A stretch of DNA of 64,000 nt from the NCBI RefSeq assembly GCF_014930365.1, contig NZ_JABXWI010000018.1, positions 62,001-126,000 on the forward strand, given 5' to 3'. The position numbers and the translations under genes were made by a program. The notes below the pieces were generated by a model. The model ran no database searches and was not told the origin of the DNA. It saw only the letters and a program-made list of their open reading frames with translations. Below are positions 33,453 through 40,578 of this stretch, one piece after another (positions within the stretch are counted from its first letter, which is position 1; each line of letters opens with the position of its first letter). The DNA comes from Streptomyces caniscabiei. Lineage in GTDB: Bacteria; Actinomycetota; Actinomycetes; Streptomycetales; Streptomycetaceae.

Positions 33453-33640
33453 TCGCCCCAGTCCTCTTCCACCTCGGGGGCGAGGTCGAGCCGTACGCCT
33501 GCGGCGGCGGACTTCTCGACCACCTCGTGCTCCTGGCCGCAGGCCGTGCACTCGGTGATCTCCCCCTTTTCCCAGTCCTCCTGGACCTCGAAATCGGTGT
33601 CGCACACCAAGCACTTCGGTGCGGCAATGGCGGTGGTCAT
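33449..33640 (-). CDS. lysW: Amino-group carrier protein (LysW family)
   Basis: A 63-residue acidic carrier. The N-terminal zinc ribbon has C10-x-x-C13 ('CLVCDTDFEV') and C31-x-x-C34 ('CTACGQEHEV'); the tail ends E-D-W-G-E, the diagnostic LysW/AmCP terminus whose last Glu side chain bonds the amino group of the substrate. Such carriers protect the alpha-amino group and present the substrate through their acidic surface. ATG 33640 has GAGGGAG about 10 bases upstream; a TTG at 33667 is open but unlikely. First gene of the minus-strand cluster, overlapping lysX by GTGA. Confidence 0.97.
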   Translation of the reverse strand: MTTAIAAPKCLVCDTDFEVQEDWEKGEITECTACGQEHEVVEKSAAAGVRLDLAPEVEEDWGE

Positions 33641-33808
33641 TTCCTTGATACTCCCTCGTTCGTTCAATGTGAAACCGCATGCCGGAACCCATGAACCGGC
33701 AGCCGGAATTCACCGGACATCGAATGGACCGCGAAGGGGACCTCGATCCGGCCGGACGGCTCTCCCGCCAACCGCTTTCTTTGCTGACTCACACAGCGGC
33801 CAGCACAC

Positions 33809-33823
33809 TTGACGGTCCGTCAA
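33809..33823. promoter_or_regulatory. Palindrome upstream of the carrier-protein gene
   Basis: TTGACGG-T-CCGTCAA is a perfect 7-bp inverted repeat with a single central base, 169 bases upstream of the carrier ATG in the 314-base gap 33641-33954. The rest of the gap has GC-rich repeats including two TACGCGCG copies near 33900 and 33923 and no gene. Candidate binding site for the LuxR-type regulator or another cluster regulator. Confidence 0.5.
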
Positions 33824-33954
33824 CAGCGCACCGGGGCCCCGGCGTCACGCGAACGCTGCGTGAGCGGCGGATGAGCACTGTGCGATCGCCACGCACGCTC
33901 TACGCGCGATTTGCGTGCGCTTTACGCGCGTTGACCGGGATCGGTGACGTCGGC

Positions 33955-34101
33955 TCAGGGCCAGCCGGGGTCGCCGGGCGCGTTGGACGCCTGGGCGCTC
34001 GCCACCGTGGTGCGTTCGGCCGTGTCGGCGGCGACGGAAAGGGTCAGTACCGCGGCGGCGACAAACGCGAGTGCCCCGGCCATTCTGCGCATGTACTTCA
34101 T
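33955..34101 (-). CDS. Small secreted peptide precursor
   Basis: A 48-residue open frame with a convincing signal peptide: basic start 'MKYMRRMAG', hydrophobic core 'ALAFVAAAVLTLSVAA', then 'DTAERTTVASAQASNAPGDPG' ending W-P. AGGGGGG lies about 8 bases before ATG 34101. After signal cleavage a peptide of roughly 20-25 residues would remain. It is divergent from the LuxR-type gene (gap about 140 bases) and lies upstream of the carrier cluster on the same strand as it. Function unknown; a signalling role is possible but is only inference. Too short for strong statistical support. Confidence 0.6.
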   Translation of the reverse strand: MKYMRRMAGALAFVAAAVLTLSVAADTAERTTVASAQASNAPGDPGWP

Positions 34102-34241
34102 TTCTCATACCCCCCTGAAGAATTTCCGGACTCTCGGCTGTTCGCCGGTGTCCACACGAAGAGCATGCCGTGGTCGGCCGGTTGCCGGAAGCGATTGAAG
34201 GGGTCATGATCGTGCACTGCAGGATTCTGAAGGGGGATGGC

Positions 34242-35258
34242 ATGTGCGGTGAGTCGGACATACCCGGGGGCGACGGCTCCCCCGCGGAGGTCTGCGGTGC
34301 GGGCATCGAGTTCTATCGCACCGCCCTGCTGGCGGGAAGGGCCTCGCGCGCGGACGCGCCGGGCTGTGTGAGCGCGTTCGGGCTCGTGGCCCCGGCGGTG
34401 GACGACCCGGAGGCCCTGGTGCCGATACCGCCCTCGGTGGCGACGGCGGCGCTGACGCACCCGATGGAGCGGCTGATCCTTGAACAGCAGCAGGCCCTGG
34501 CCGCCGTACGGGCGTCGATGTCGCAGGCGCAGAGCGTCTACCGCACCGCCCGCCGCAAGGAGAGCGAGTCCTCGCAGCGTCTCACGCCCGCGCCGGCGAT
34601 CACCGCCGCGCTGGACGAGGCGATCCGGGGCACGCGCATCGAGTTGCTGACCGCGCACCCGGGCGGCAGGCGCCCCGAGGAGGTCCTGGTCAAGGCCCTG
34701 CCGCGGACCCTGGAGGCACACCGCAAGGGCGTCAAGCAGCGCACGCTCTACCAGCACACCGTCCGCGCCCACGGCCCCACCCTCGACTACATCAAGCAGG
34801 TCACCGACCTGGGCGTCGAAGTGCGCACGGTGGACGAGGTGTTCGACCGGATGATCATCTGCGACCGGTCCGTCGCGTTCATCCCCGACATGGGCAAGGA
34901 CCACGGCACCCACGCCCTCAAGGTCACCGACCCGGGCGTCGTGCACTTCCTGGTCTCCGCCTTCGAGTACGCCTGGGAGCGGGCGAGGCCGGTCGTCTAC
35001 GAGCACGACCAGCAACGCCCCGCGCTGCTGACCGACGAGACCCGGCTGCATGTGCTGCGCCTCATGGTCGACGGCTACACCGACGCCGCCATCGCCAGCC
35101 GGCTGGGCATCAGCCCCCGCACCGTCGCCAGCCATCTCAAGAAGGTCGGCGACCTGCTCGGCAGCAACAGCCGTGCGCAGCTCGCCTATCTCACGGCCAA
35201 GAGCGGGCTACTGGAGGACGGCGCGACGGCCGACTGCGGCTGTGACAGGCAGAGTTGA
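34242..35258 (+). CDS. LuxR-type (C-terminal HTH) transcriptional regulator
   Basis: A 338-residue regulator. The C-terminal 60 residues form a LuxR/GerE helix-turn-helix ('LMVDGYTDAAIASRLGISP', 'RTVASHLKKVGDLLG', 'NSRAQLAYLTAKSGLL'). The central part ('ITAALDEAIRGTRIELLTAH', 'VKQRTLYQHTVRAHG', 'MIICDRSVAFIPD') looks like the phospholipase-D-like/TrmB-type effector fold common in streptomycete LuxR regulators; there is no response-regulator receiver or large NTPase. ATG 34242 is chosen because AAGGGGG lies about 7 bases upstream; ATG 34206 and GTG 34170 are alternatives. Position suggests it controls the carrier-protein cluster, possibly with the divergent small peptide. Confidence 0.88.
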   Translation: MCGESDIPGGDGSPAEVCGAGIEFYRTALLAGRASRADAPGCVSAFGLVAPAVDDPEALVPIPPSVATAALTHPMERLILEQQQALAAVRASMSQAQSVYRTARRKESESSQRLTPAPAITAALDEAIRGTRIELLTAHPGGRRPEEVLVKALPRTLEAHRKGVKQRTLYQHTVRAHGPTLDYIKQVTDLGVEVRTVDEVFDRMIICDRSVAFIPDMGKDHGTHALKVTDPGVVHFLVSAFEYAWERARPVVYEHDQQRPALLTDETRLHVLRLMVDGYTDAAIASRLGISPRTVASHLKKVGDLLGSNSRAQLAYLTAKSGLLEDGATADCGCDRQS

Positions 35259-35282
35259 CGGGCGGGATCGGCCGGGCGTGGT

Positions 35283-36377
35283 TCAGGCGACCCGGACCCT
35301 GAGGGAGTAGAGGCGGGTCGTCTGGACGGCGTTCTGGTTGTCGTCGCTGACCAGCAGCACCTCCAGCCGGCCCCCGGTCCGCGCGGCCCCGGTGACGGTC
35401 ATCCCCTCGATGTTGTCGAGCAGGGGGTTGGGCTGGGGCTGCTTGGCCGTGGCACCCAGGGAGGGGCAGTTCACGAGGTCGGCGAGGAGGGTCTTGCGGA
35501 CGAGCCGGACGCCGTCGCCGTGACCGGTGCCGTCGCCGTGACCGGTGCCGTCGCCCGCGCGGTCGCCTTCCTGTCCCGTGAGGACGGCGACGCCCGCGGT
35601 GTCGGTCGCGCGGCGCGTGTCGGCGGCGTAGAGGCGGACCGTGTTGCCGACGCCGGCGGTGAATCCGCGCTCCAGGACGAGCAGCCGTCCGCCCGGCAGA
35701 CCGGCCACCTCGACGACACCGAGGCCGGGGTCCGCGCGGTAGCCGTACTGGGCGGAGAGCCCGAAGTCCCCTGTGCCGCCGTGCCGTTGCCAGGTCTGGA
35801 GGCGAACCACCCCGGCGCCGTCCCCGGCGAGCGCGCCCTCCATCGAGGCGAGCAGGGTGCGTCCGCCGGGCAGGAGGGCGAGGCCCTCGAAGGTCTGGTT
35901 GGCGACCGCCCGGCCGGCCGGGGCGACCCTCAGCGCGTCGGGCACGGGCAGGCTGCCCAGGAACCGGCCCCGCCGGTCGTGACGCCGCAGGGACGGCTCG
36001 GTCTCGGAGGCGACGATCCGCGTGCCGTCGCGGTCGACGGCGAGCGCCTCGGCGTCGAGCGCGGCACCGGTCTCCGTGGTGAGCGGGAGGACGCCCCGCG
36101 GCGCGAGGGTACGGCGGTCGAGGGTGAAGAGGGCGGACCGGTCGGAGACCGCGAGGAGCGAGCCGTCACGGTCGACGGCGAGGCCGGAGAGGTTCCCGAC
36201 GAAGGTGCCCGCGTACGTCGTCTTGTCGAGGACGTCGGAGTAGCGCTCGATCGCCACGGCCGACGAACAGGCGTTCCCGCGCGGCGCGTCGGCGTGGACG
36301 GGCCCGGCGGCGGCGAGGGTGACGGCTGCCGCCGCCAGGCCTGCGGTGAGGGTCGCGACGAGGCTTCTGAGAGGCAT
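35283..36377 (-). CDS. Secreted esterase-like/phytase-like beta-propeller protein
   Basis: A 364-residue exported protein with signal 'MPLRSLVATLTAGLAAAAV' and an A-D-A cleavage near residue 30. The mature part resembles the 'esterase-like activity of phytase' family: 'GNLSGLAVDRDGSLLAVSDR', 'ALDAEALAVDRDGTRIVAS', 'NQTFEGLALLPGGRTLLASM', 'DNIEGMTVTG' and 'LLVSDDNQN', the repeated acidic blades of a beta-propeller. Enzymatic activity is uncertain in this family. An 18-base exact duplication at 35511-35546 (GCCGTCGCCGTGACCGGT twice) adds an in-frame G-D-G-T-G-H repeat. No ribosome site before ATG 36377. Tail-to-tail with the LuxR gene. Confidence 0.88.
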   Translation of the reverse strand: MPLRSLVATLTAGLAAAAVTLAAAGPVHADAPRGNACSSAVAIERYSDVLDKTTYAGTFVGNLSGLAVDRDGSLLAVSDRSALFTLDRRTLAPRGVLPLTTETGAALDAEALAVDRDGTRIVASETEPSLRRHDRRGRFLGSLPVPDALRVAPAGRAVANQTFEGLALLPGGRTLLASMEGALAGDGAGVVRLQTWQRHGGTGDFGLSAQYGYRADPGLGVVEVAGLPGGRLLVLERGFTAGVGNTVRLYAADTRRATDTAGVAVLTGQEGDRAGDGTGHGDGTGHGDGVRLVRKTLLADLVNCPSLGATAKQPQPNPLLDNIEGMTVTGAARTGGRLEVLLVSDDNQNAVQTTRLYSLRVRVA

Positions 36378-36509
36378 GGCGTCACGGTAGGACGACGCCG
36401 GTGATACGGAGATGGCCTCGCCGTGAATGTCCGGATGACATCGGGAGCGGGGACCTCATGGCTCGGGAGTGGGGGGTTGTCGGCGGGTGCGGGTCCGGTG
36501 GGGGCTGGT

Positions 36510-36606
36510 CGCGCAGTTCCCCGCGCCCCTGAAAAAGCGGGGCTGCGCCCCCTGCTTTTTCGGCCCGAAAGGCCGGAGGCCTTCCAGGGGCGCGGGGAAC
36601 TGCGCG
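36510..36606. repeat. Facing pair of GC repeats
   Basis: The 301-base gap 36378-36678 has a forward core at 36510-36529 and an inverted core at 36587-36606, with AAAAAGCGGGGCTGCGCCCC and GGCCGGAGGCC hairpins between. The pair is flanked by GTGCGGGTCCGGTGGGG on one side. No gene seen. Confidence 0.88.
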
Positions 36607-36678
36607 AGAAGCCCCACGCACCCGCACCCGCCAAACGAACCCGCACCCGCACCCGCCAAGCGAGCGCGCACCCCAGAG

Positions 36679-37659
36679 CTACTGCGCGGCCCCCGCCTCC
36701 GGAACCGGAACCGTCGCCTCCTGCGGCCGGTCGGTGGGCTCGTACCGCTGCACGCCCGCCGTGCCCGAGGACGCCTTCGGGACGGGCACGAGGTCCTTGT
36801 GGATGACCTTGGCGACGGCCTGGATGGTGTTCACGCCGTACTGCATGTCGGGGTTGCCGTGGGTGAGGACGGTGATCGTGTAGTCCCGTCCGCCGCCGTT
36901 GAACGTGCCGACGCTGTGCACCCGCCAGCCGTGCGTGGCGCGGGACAGCCACCCGTTCTTGACGTGCACCTTCACGGTGGAGGGCGCTCCGGCCGGGGTG
37001 CCCCAGCGCTGCCCGGAGACGACCTTGTTCATCAGCTTGAGGACGTACGCGCGCGCGTTGTCGCTCAGGACGGTGTTCTTCGCGGTGAGCAGCGCGAGCA
37101 GGCGCTGCTCGTCCCGGACGGTGATCTGGGTGAGGCCCCAGTAGTTGTTCGCGCCCGGCTTGGTCTGCGTCATCTTGGCGGCCGTGAGGAACGCCTGGAT
37201 CTTCTTGACGCCGAGCTGCTTCCACAGGGCGCTGGTGGAGTTGTTGTCCGACTTGGTGATCATGGCGGTGGCGAGCTTGGTCTCACGGTCCGTGAGGTAC
37301 CTGTTCGTCTTCTTGGCGTCGAACAGCAGCGCGGCGAGCACGGTCACCTTCACGACGCTGGCCGAGTCGAAGGCGGTGTCCCCGCGCAGCGTGCAGGTGG
37401 TGCCGGTGGCGCGCTCGTACAGGCCGACCGCCACCGTCCCCTTCCGCTTCGCCAACGCCGTCGTGATGTCCTTCTGCAGCTTCTCGGCCAGTCCGGCCTG
37501 CTTCGACGTACAGCTGACCTGCGGTGCGGCGACCGCGGCCGGCGCGAAGGCCGCGGCGGCCGACGTGAGGACCATCCCGGCCCCGATCCCCGCAGCGACC
37601 ACACGCGTCCGTCTGGACGCCGGCGACACCCGGGATACCCCCGATATCCGGTGAGTCAT
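36679..37659 (-). CDS. Secreted class A beta-lactamase-like serine hydrolase
   Basis: A 326-residue exported member of the serine beta-lactamase/transpeptidase-like family. The signal region is 'RRTRVVAAGIGAGMVLTSAA' with cleavage near 'AVAAPQ'. All three class A hallmarks are visible: S-x-x-K in 'DSASVVKVTVLAAL', S-D-N in 'MITKSDNNSTSALW', and the K-T-G equivalent K-N-G in 'VKVHVKNGWLSR'. Whether it hydrolyses beta-lactams is unknown; many streptomycete relatives are annotated only as serine hydrolases. ATG 37659 is used; the frame is open further upstream over tandem repeats but lacks coding character there. The C-terminus has a Pro/Glu-rich tail. Confidence 0.88.
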   Translation of the reverse strand: MTHRISGVSRVSPASRRTRVVAAGIGAGMVLTSAAAAFAPAAVAAPQVSCTSKQAGLAEKLQKDITTALAKRKGTVAVGLYERATGTTCTLRGDTAFDSASVVKVTVLAALLFDAKKTNRYLTDRETKLATAMITKSDNNSTSALWKQLGVKKIQAFLTAAKMTQTKPGANNYWGLTQITVRDEQRLLALLTAKNTVLSDNARAYVLKLMNKVVSGQRWGTPAGAPSTVKVHVKNGWLSRATHGWRVHSVGTFNGGGRDYTITVLTHGNPDMQYGVNTIQAVAKVIHKDLVPVPKASSGTAGVQRYEPTDRPQEATVPVPEAGAAQ

Positions 37660-37749
37660 CAAACCTGTCCCATCCCTCGAACGACTGGAACCCGCCTCTG
37701 ACGGATTCACCACAGTCGACTCGTAGGGACGATCGATAGTTGTACGGGA

Positions 37750-37815
37750 GTTCCCTTCTGTCGGTCCCTTCTGTCGGTCCCTTCTGCCGGTTCCCTTCGC
37801 CAGTTCCCTTCGTCC
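37750..37815. repeat. Five degenerate 13-bp C/T-rich tandem units
   Basis: TTCCCTTCTGTCGG, TCCCTTCTGTCGG, TCCCTTCTGCCGG, TTCCCTTCGCCAG and TTCCCTTCGTCCC follow one another between the divergent hydrolase and Csd1-like genes. On the minus strand this is a purine-rich tract with repeated GAAGGGA, which resembles multiple ribosome-site-like sequences. Confidence 0.8.
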
Positions 37816-37873
37816 CGGGAGGGGGTAGTGAGGACGCAGAAGCCCTCCGGGCCGACGGAGAAGGAGTCCGGGA

Positions 37874-38245
37874 TTGACCACCACACAGCCCTCCCCCGCG
37901 CATCTGTGCGGTCAGCTCTACGCGACGCTGCACACCCTGCGGGCCATCGGAAAACGCGACCGGCAGCTGGCGAACGACAGCTTCCTGGACCGGGCCAAGC
38001 GGCATCCCGGTCCGCAGTTGCGTGAGCACCTCAAGAAGGCGGGCGAGCACCTGCTCGCCGCGCGCACCCGGGGTCCCAAGCACGGGCAGGCCGCCGACGA
38101 GGTGTTCCGCGCGATAGCGGATTTCGTCCCGCCGAACGGCAGGTTCCCCGACTATCTGGACACGAAGTCACAGGCCGATTTCGCCTCCGGCTTCCACTCC
38201 CAGTTCGGCAAGTACGCCCTCACCCACGACGCCCTGTTCAGGTGA
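37874..38245 (+). CDS. Orphan protein resembling the C-terminal part of Cas8c/Csd1
   Basis: A 123-residue helical protein. Residues 10-118 align by eye with the C-terminal region of type I-C CRISPR Cas8c/Csd1: 'HLCGQLYATLHTLRAI' (cf. Y-L-L-G-R-L-F-A-x-L-E), 'SFLDRAKRHPGPQL' (cf. the Y-F-G-S-A-S-A-T-P element), 'LKKAGEHLLAA' (cf. L-x-x-A-Q-H-H-L) and 'FPDYLDTKSQADFASGFHSQ' (cf. F-P-x-H-L-x-x-x-x-Q-x-x-F-x-x-G-Y-Y-H-Q). No other cas gene or CRISPR array is in the window. TTG 37874 is the start; an AAGGAG lies 7 bases upstream and no ATG or GTG fits. Followed 23 bases later by a DUF4180 gene. Function unknown. Confidence 0.8.
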   Translation: MTTTQPSPAHLCGQLYATLHTLRAIGKRDRQLANDSFLDRAKRHPGPQLREHLKKAGEHLLAARTRGPKHGQAADEVFRAIADFVPPNGRFPDYLDTKSQADFASGFHSQFGKYALTHDALFR

Positions 38246-38268
38246 CCGGCGGCCTGTAGCCTCGCCCC

Positions 38269-38634
38269 ATGACCACCACCCTGCAGACGATCCATGACGT
38301 GCCCGTGCTGGTGTGTGACGCCGACGGTGGGGTGATCGGAGGTGAGCGCGACGCCCTGGACCTCATCGGGGACGCCGGGTATCAGGGCGCCGCGTGGGTC
38401 GCCGTTCCCGTCGAGCGGTTCGACGAGCGGTTCTTCGAGCTGAGCACACGCGTCGCGGGCGACATCATCCAGAAGTTCGTGCAGTACCGCGTCGGCCTCG
38501 CCGTCGTCGGCGACATCTCCCGGCACACGGCGACCAGTTCGTCCCTGCGCGACTTCGTCCGGGAGTGCAACCGCAACCGGCAGACGTGGTTCCTGAACGA
38601 TGCTGACGAGCTGCGGGAGCGGCTCAAGGGCTGA
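38269..38634 (+). CDS. DUF4180 domain-containing protein
   Basis: A 121-residue small cytosolic protein matching the DUF4180 pattern: 'AAWVAVPVERFDERFFELST' then 'AGDIIQKFVQYRVGLAVVGD' and 'SSSLRDFVRECNRNRQTWFL', ending with 'ADELRERLKG'. The fold is predicted alpha/beta. Function unknown, though relatives often sit next to small regulators. It is 23 bases downstream of the Csd1-like gene, so the two are probably co-transcribed. The last codons (CTGCGGGAGCGGCTCAAGG) are duplicated just after the stop at 38646-38664, a small local duplication. Confidence 0.9.
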   Translation: MTTTLQTIHDVPVLVCDADGGVIGGERDALDLIGDAGYQGAAWVAVPVERFDERFFELSTRVAGDIIQKFVQYRVGLAVVGDISRHTATSSSLRDFVRECNRNRQTWFLNDADELRERLKG

Positions 38635-38685
38635 GCCGCCGCACTGCGGGAGCGGCTCAAGGACCGAACCGCTCCCGCACCCGCC

Positions 38686-40062
38686 TCACACCAGCTCGGG
38701 GTGGCGTTCCGCCCGCCGCTCCGGCTGCGGCGGCGACGCGGCCCCCGGCGTCCAGCGTCGGTCGACGCGGACGTAGCCGTATACGACCGAGCCCATCACC
38801 AGCAGGAGAAGCGGCCCGTACACCCAGGGGTGTCGGGCCATTTCCATCGGAAGAAAGCGATAGGCCAGCAGCAGCCCGGCGAAGACCGTCGTGCCATGGA
38901 GGACCAGCGCGATTCCCGCCCGGTCCCAGCCCCGGTCGAACGTCCGCAACGCCGCCTCGATCGTGACCGTGAAGACGACACCGGCGATGAGATCCACGCC
39001 GTAGTGATACCCGAATCCCAGTGTCGCGGTGAGTGTGGCGATCAGCCAGAACGTTCCCGCGAACCGCAGAGCGCGCGGGCCGCGACGGGAATGGATGAAT
39101 ATCGCCGTCGCCCACGCCGTGTGGAGGCTCGGCATGCAATTGCGGGGGGTGATCTCGTCGTACACCATCGGGTGCGGAGTGGTGAGCGACGGTGGGGTGT
39201 CGGGCCAGATATTGGCGAGCGCCCAGTGCTCACCGCCCGTGCCGAACGCGCCCGTGCCGTAGGCGAAGACCGGACCGACGACGGGGAAGATCATGTAGAT
39301 GCTCGGCCCGAGGAGGCCGATCACCAGGAAGGTGCGCACCAGGTGGTGGCGCGGGAAGCGGCGTTCGGCCGCCACGTGCCGCAGCTGGTAGAGCGTCACG
39401 ACGACCGCCGCCACCGCGAGCTGGATGTAGACCCAGTCGAGCAGATGCGTGCCGACGGGCCCGGTGGCCCTGACCATCCGGCCCACCAGCCACGAGGGGT
39501 TGCCCAGGGCGTGGTCGGCGGTCGCGAGGTACGGGTCGAGCACCGTGGGCCGGGTCTTGGACGTGATCAGCAGCCAGGCGTCGCCCGTCTTGCGGCCGGC
39601 CACCAGCAGCAGGCCGAGCCCGACGCCCTTCAGCAGGAGCGCCCGTTCACGGCCGGTGCGCCGGGTGACGGCGATGACCGCGCAGCCCAGGATGACCCAC
39701 AGCGCGCCGTTGCCGAACATCATTCTGGCGTCGACGAGCCATCGGACGAGAAAGAAGACGAGGTCGATCCCGACGGCGACGGCTGCCGCGACGGCCCGTT
39801 CCCGCCAGGTGAGCACCACCATCGTCAAGGCCATGCTGGCATAGAGCAAAGGCCCCGATTTGGGGGCGAATATCACCTCGCTCGCCTGGTTGGTGATCGG
39901 CCCCGGCAGCCCGTATCCCCGCGCGACGATCTCCAGCGCGAGAATGAATCCGACGGCCGCGACACTCATCCCGGCCCACAGAATCACCCTCGGTCGGCGC
40001 CACGTGGCGGACGCGAACGCGCTTCGTATTCGCGGGAGCGCCCGCGAGAGTATGGATATCAA
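38686..40062 (-). CDS. PAP2-family membrane phosphatase / phosphotransferase
   Basis: A 458-residue integral membrane protein with about 10-12 helices. The PAP2 signatures are near the C-terminal half: 'NCMPSLHTAWATAIFIH' (the S-x-H core) and 'FGYHYGVDLIAGVVF' (the second catalytic His and Asp), as in inositol phosphorylceramide synthase-like PAP2_3 proteins. These act on lipid phosphates or transfer phospho-headgroups at the membrane. The cytoplasmic tail is basic. ATG 40062 is used; no strong ribosome site. It is convergent with the DUF4180 gene. The specific lipid substrate is not predictable. Confidence 0.9.
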   Translation of the reverse strand: MISILSRALPRIRSAFASATWRRPRVILWAGMSVAAVGFILALEIVARGYGLPGPITNQASEVIFAPKSGPLLYASMALTMVVLTWRERAVAAAVAVGIDLVFFLVRWLVDARMMFGNGALWVILGCAVIAVTRRTGRERALLLKGVGLGLLLVAGRKTGDAWLLITSKTRPTVLDPYLATADHALGNPSWLVGRMVRATGPVGTHLLDWVYIQLAVAAVVVTLYQLRHVAAERRFPRHHLVRTFLVIGLLGPSIYMIFPVVGPVFAYGTGAFGTGGEHWALANIWPDTPPSLTTPHPMVYDEITPRNCMPSLHTAWATAIFIHSRRGPRALRFAGTFWLIATLTATLGFGYHYGVDLIAGVVFTVTIEAALRTFDRGWDRAGIALVLHGTTVFAGLLLAYRFLPMEMARHPWVYGPLLLLVMGSVVYGYVRVDRRWTPGAASPPQPERRAERHPELV

Positions 40063-40578
40063 TTATCCGGCCGCCGTCTTCTTCGATCGGCCGGATCTCT
40101 TCTTGGTGAGCAACATGGCTTTCCGGTGTGGGTACGGACGGGCGGCCCAGCGGGCGCGGACGGACTGGCGGACGGGCGGGGCGGACGGGCGAACAGCGGG
40201 ACGGACAAACGGACGGGCAGACAGACGGATGAGCCGCCGGTGCGGGTCGCGCCGGGCGCGATCGCTGTAAGGAAGACGGCTCATCACCCGTCGAGGTTGC
40301 TCTGCACCCGACAACTACGCAAGACCGCCCACCGCCCCAGCACGCCCGAATCCCCACGTCAATGAGGGTCTCCCCTTGAATCGCGGCAGGCGAAGGGGAG
40401 TTGAAGCGCAAAGGTTGCGCCGTTGGCCGAATCGTCATCAGATCGCCTCCCAGCCGTAACACCTGGACTGACCCGTCCATGCCAATCTCTCGTTTACCCA
40501 CACAGTCAACCCGCGTAGAACGAGACTCCCCGAAGCAATTCCTCGTCCTGCGCGGCCCTCTGGGAAGGGACACCCCTC
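40063..40578. other. 516-base intergenic region with G-rich direct repeats
   Basis: Divergent promoter region between the PAP2 and endonuclease genes. Around 40155-40230 it has repeated GGACGGGC/GGACGGAC units on the + strand, a purine-rich tract that could form unusual structure. The stretch 40280-40560 is less GC-rich than average and probably holds promoters and 5' leader of the endonuclease gene. No coding frame was convincing. Confidence 0.6.

Noticed and set aside
21074..33640. Primary lysine or arginine biosynthesis by the LysW route
   Set aside because: The presence of transketolase subunits, a second ATP-grasp ligase, an amidohydrolase and an exporter, and the general use of the diaminopimelate and acetylated routes in Streptomyces, make a primary role unlikely, though not excluded.
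37750..37815. Possible CRISPR array
   Set aside because: Units are contiguous 13-base tandem repeats with no spacers.
40380..40475. Possible riboswitch or ydaO-like leader before the endonuclease gene
   Set aside because: Some hairpins can be drawn, but I could not match conserved riboswitch core sequences and the distance to the ATG is not distinctive.
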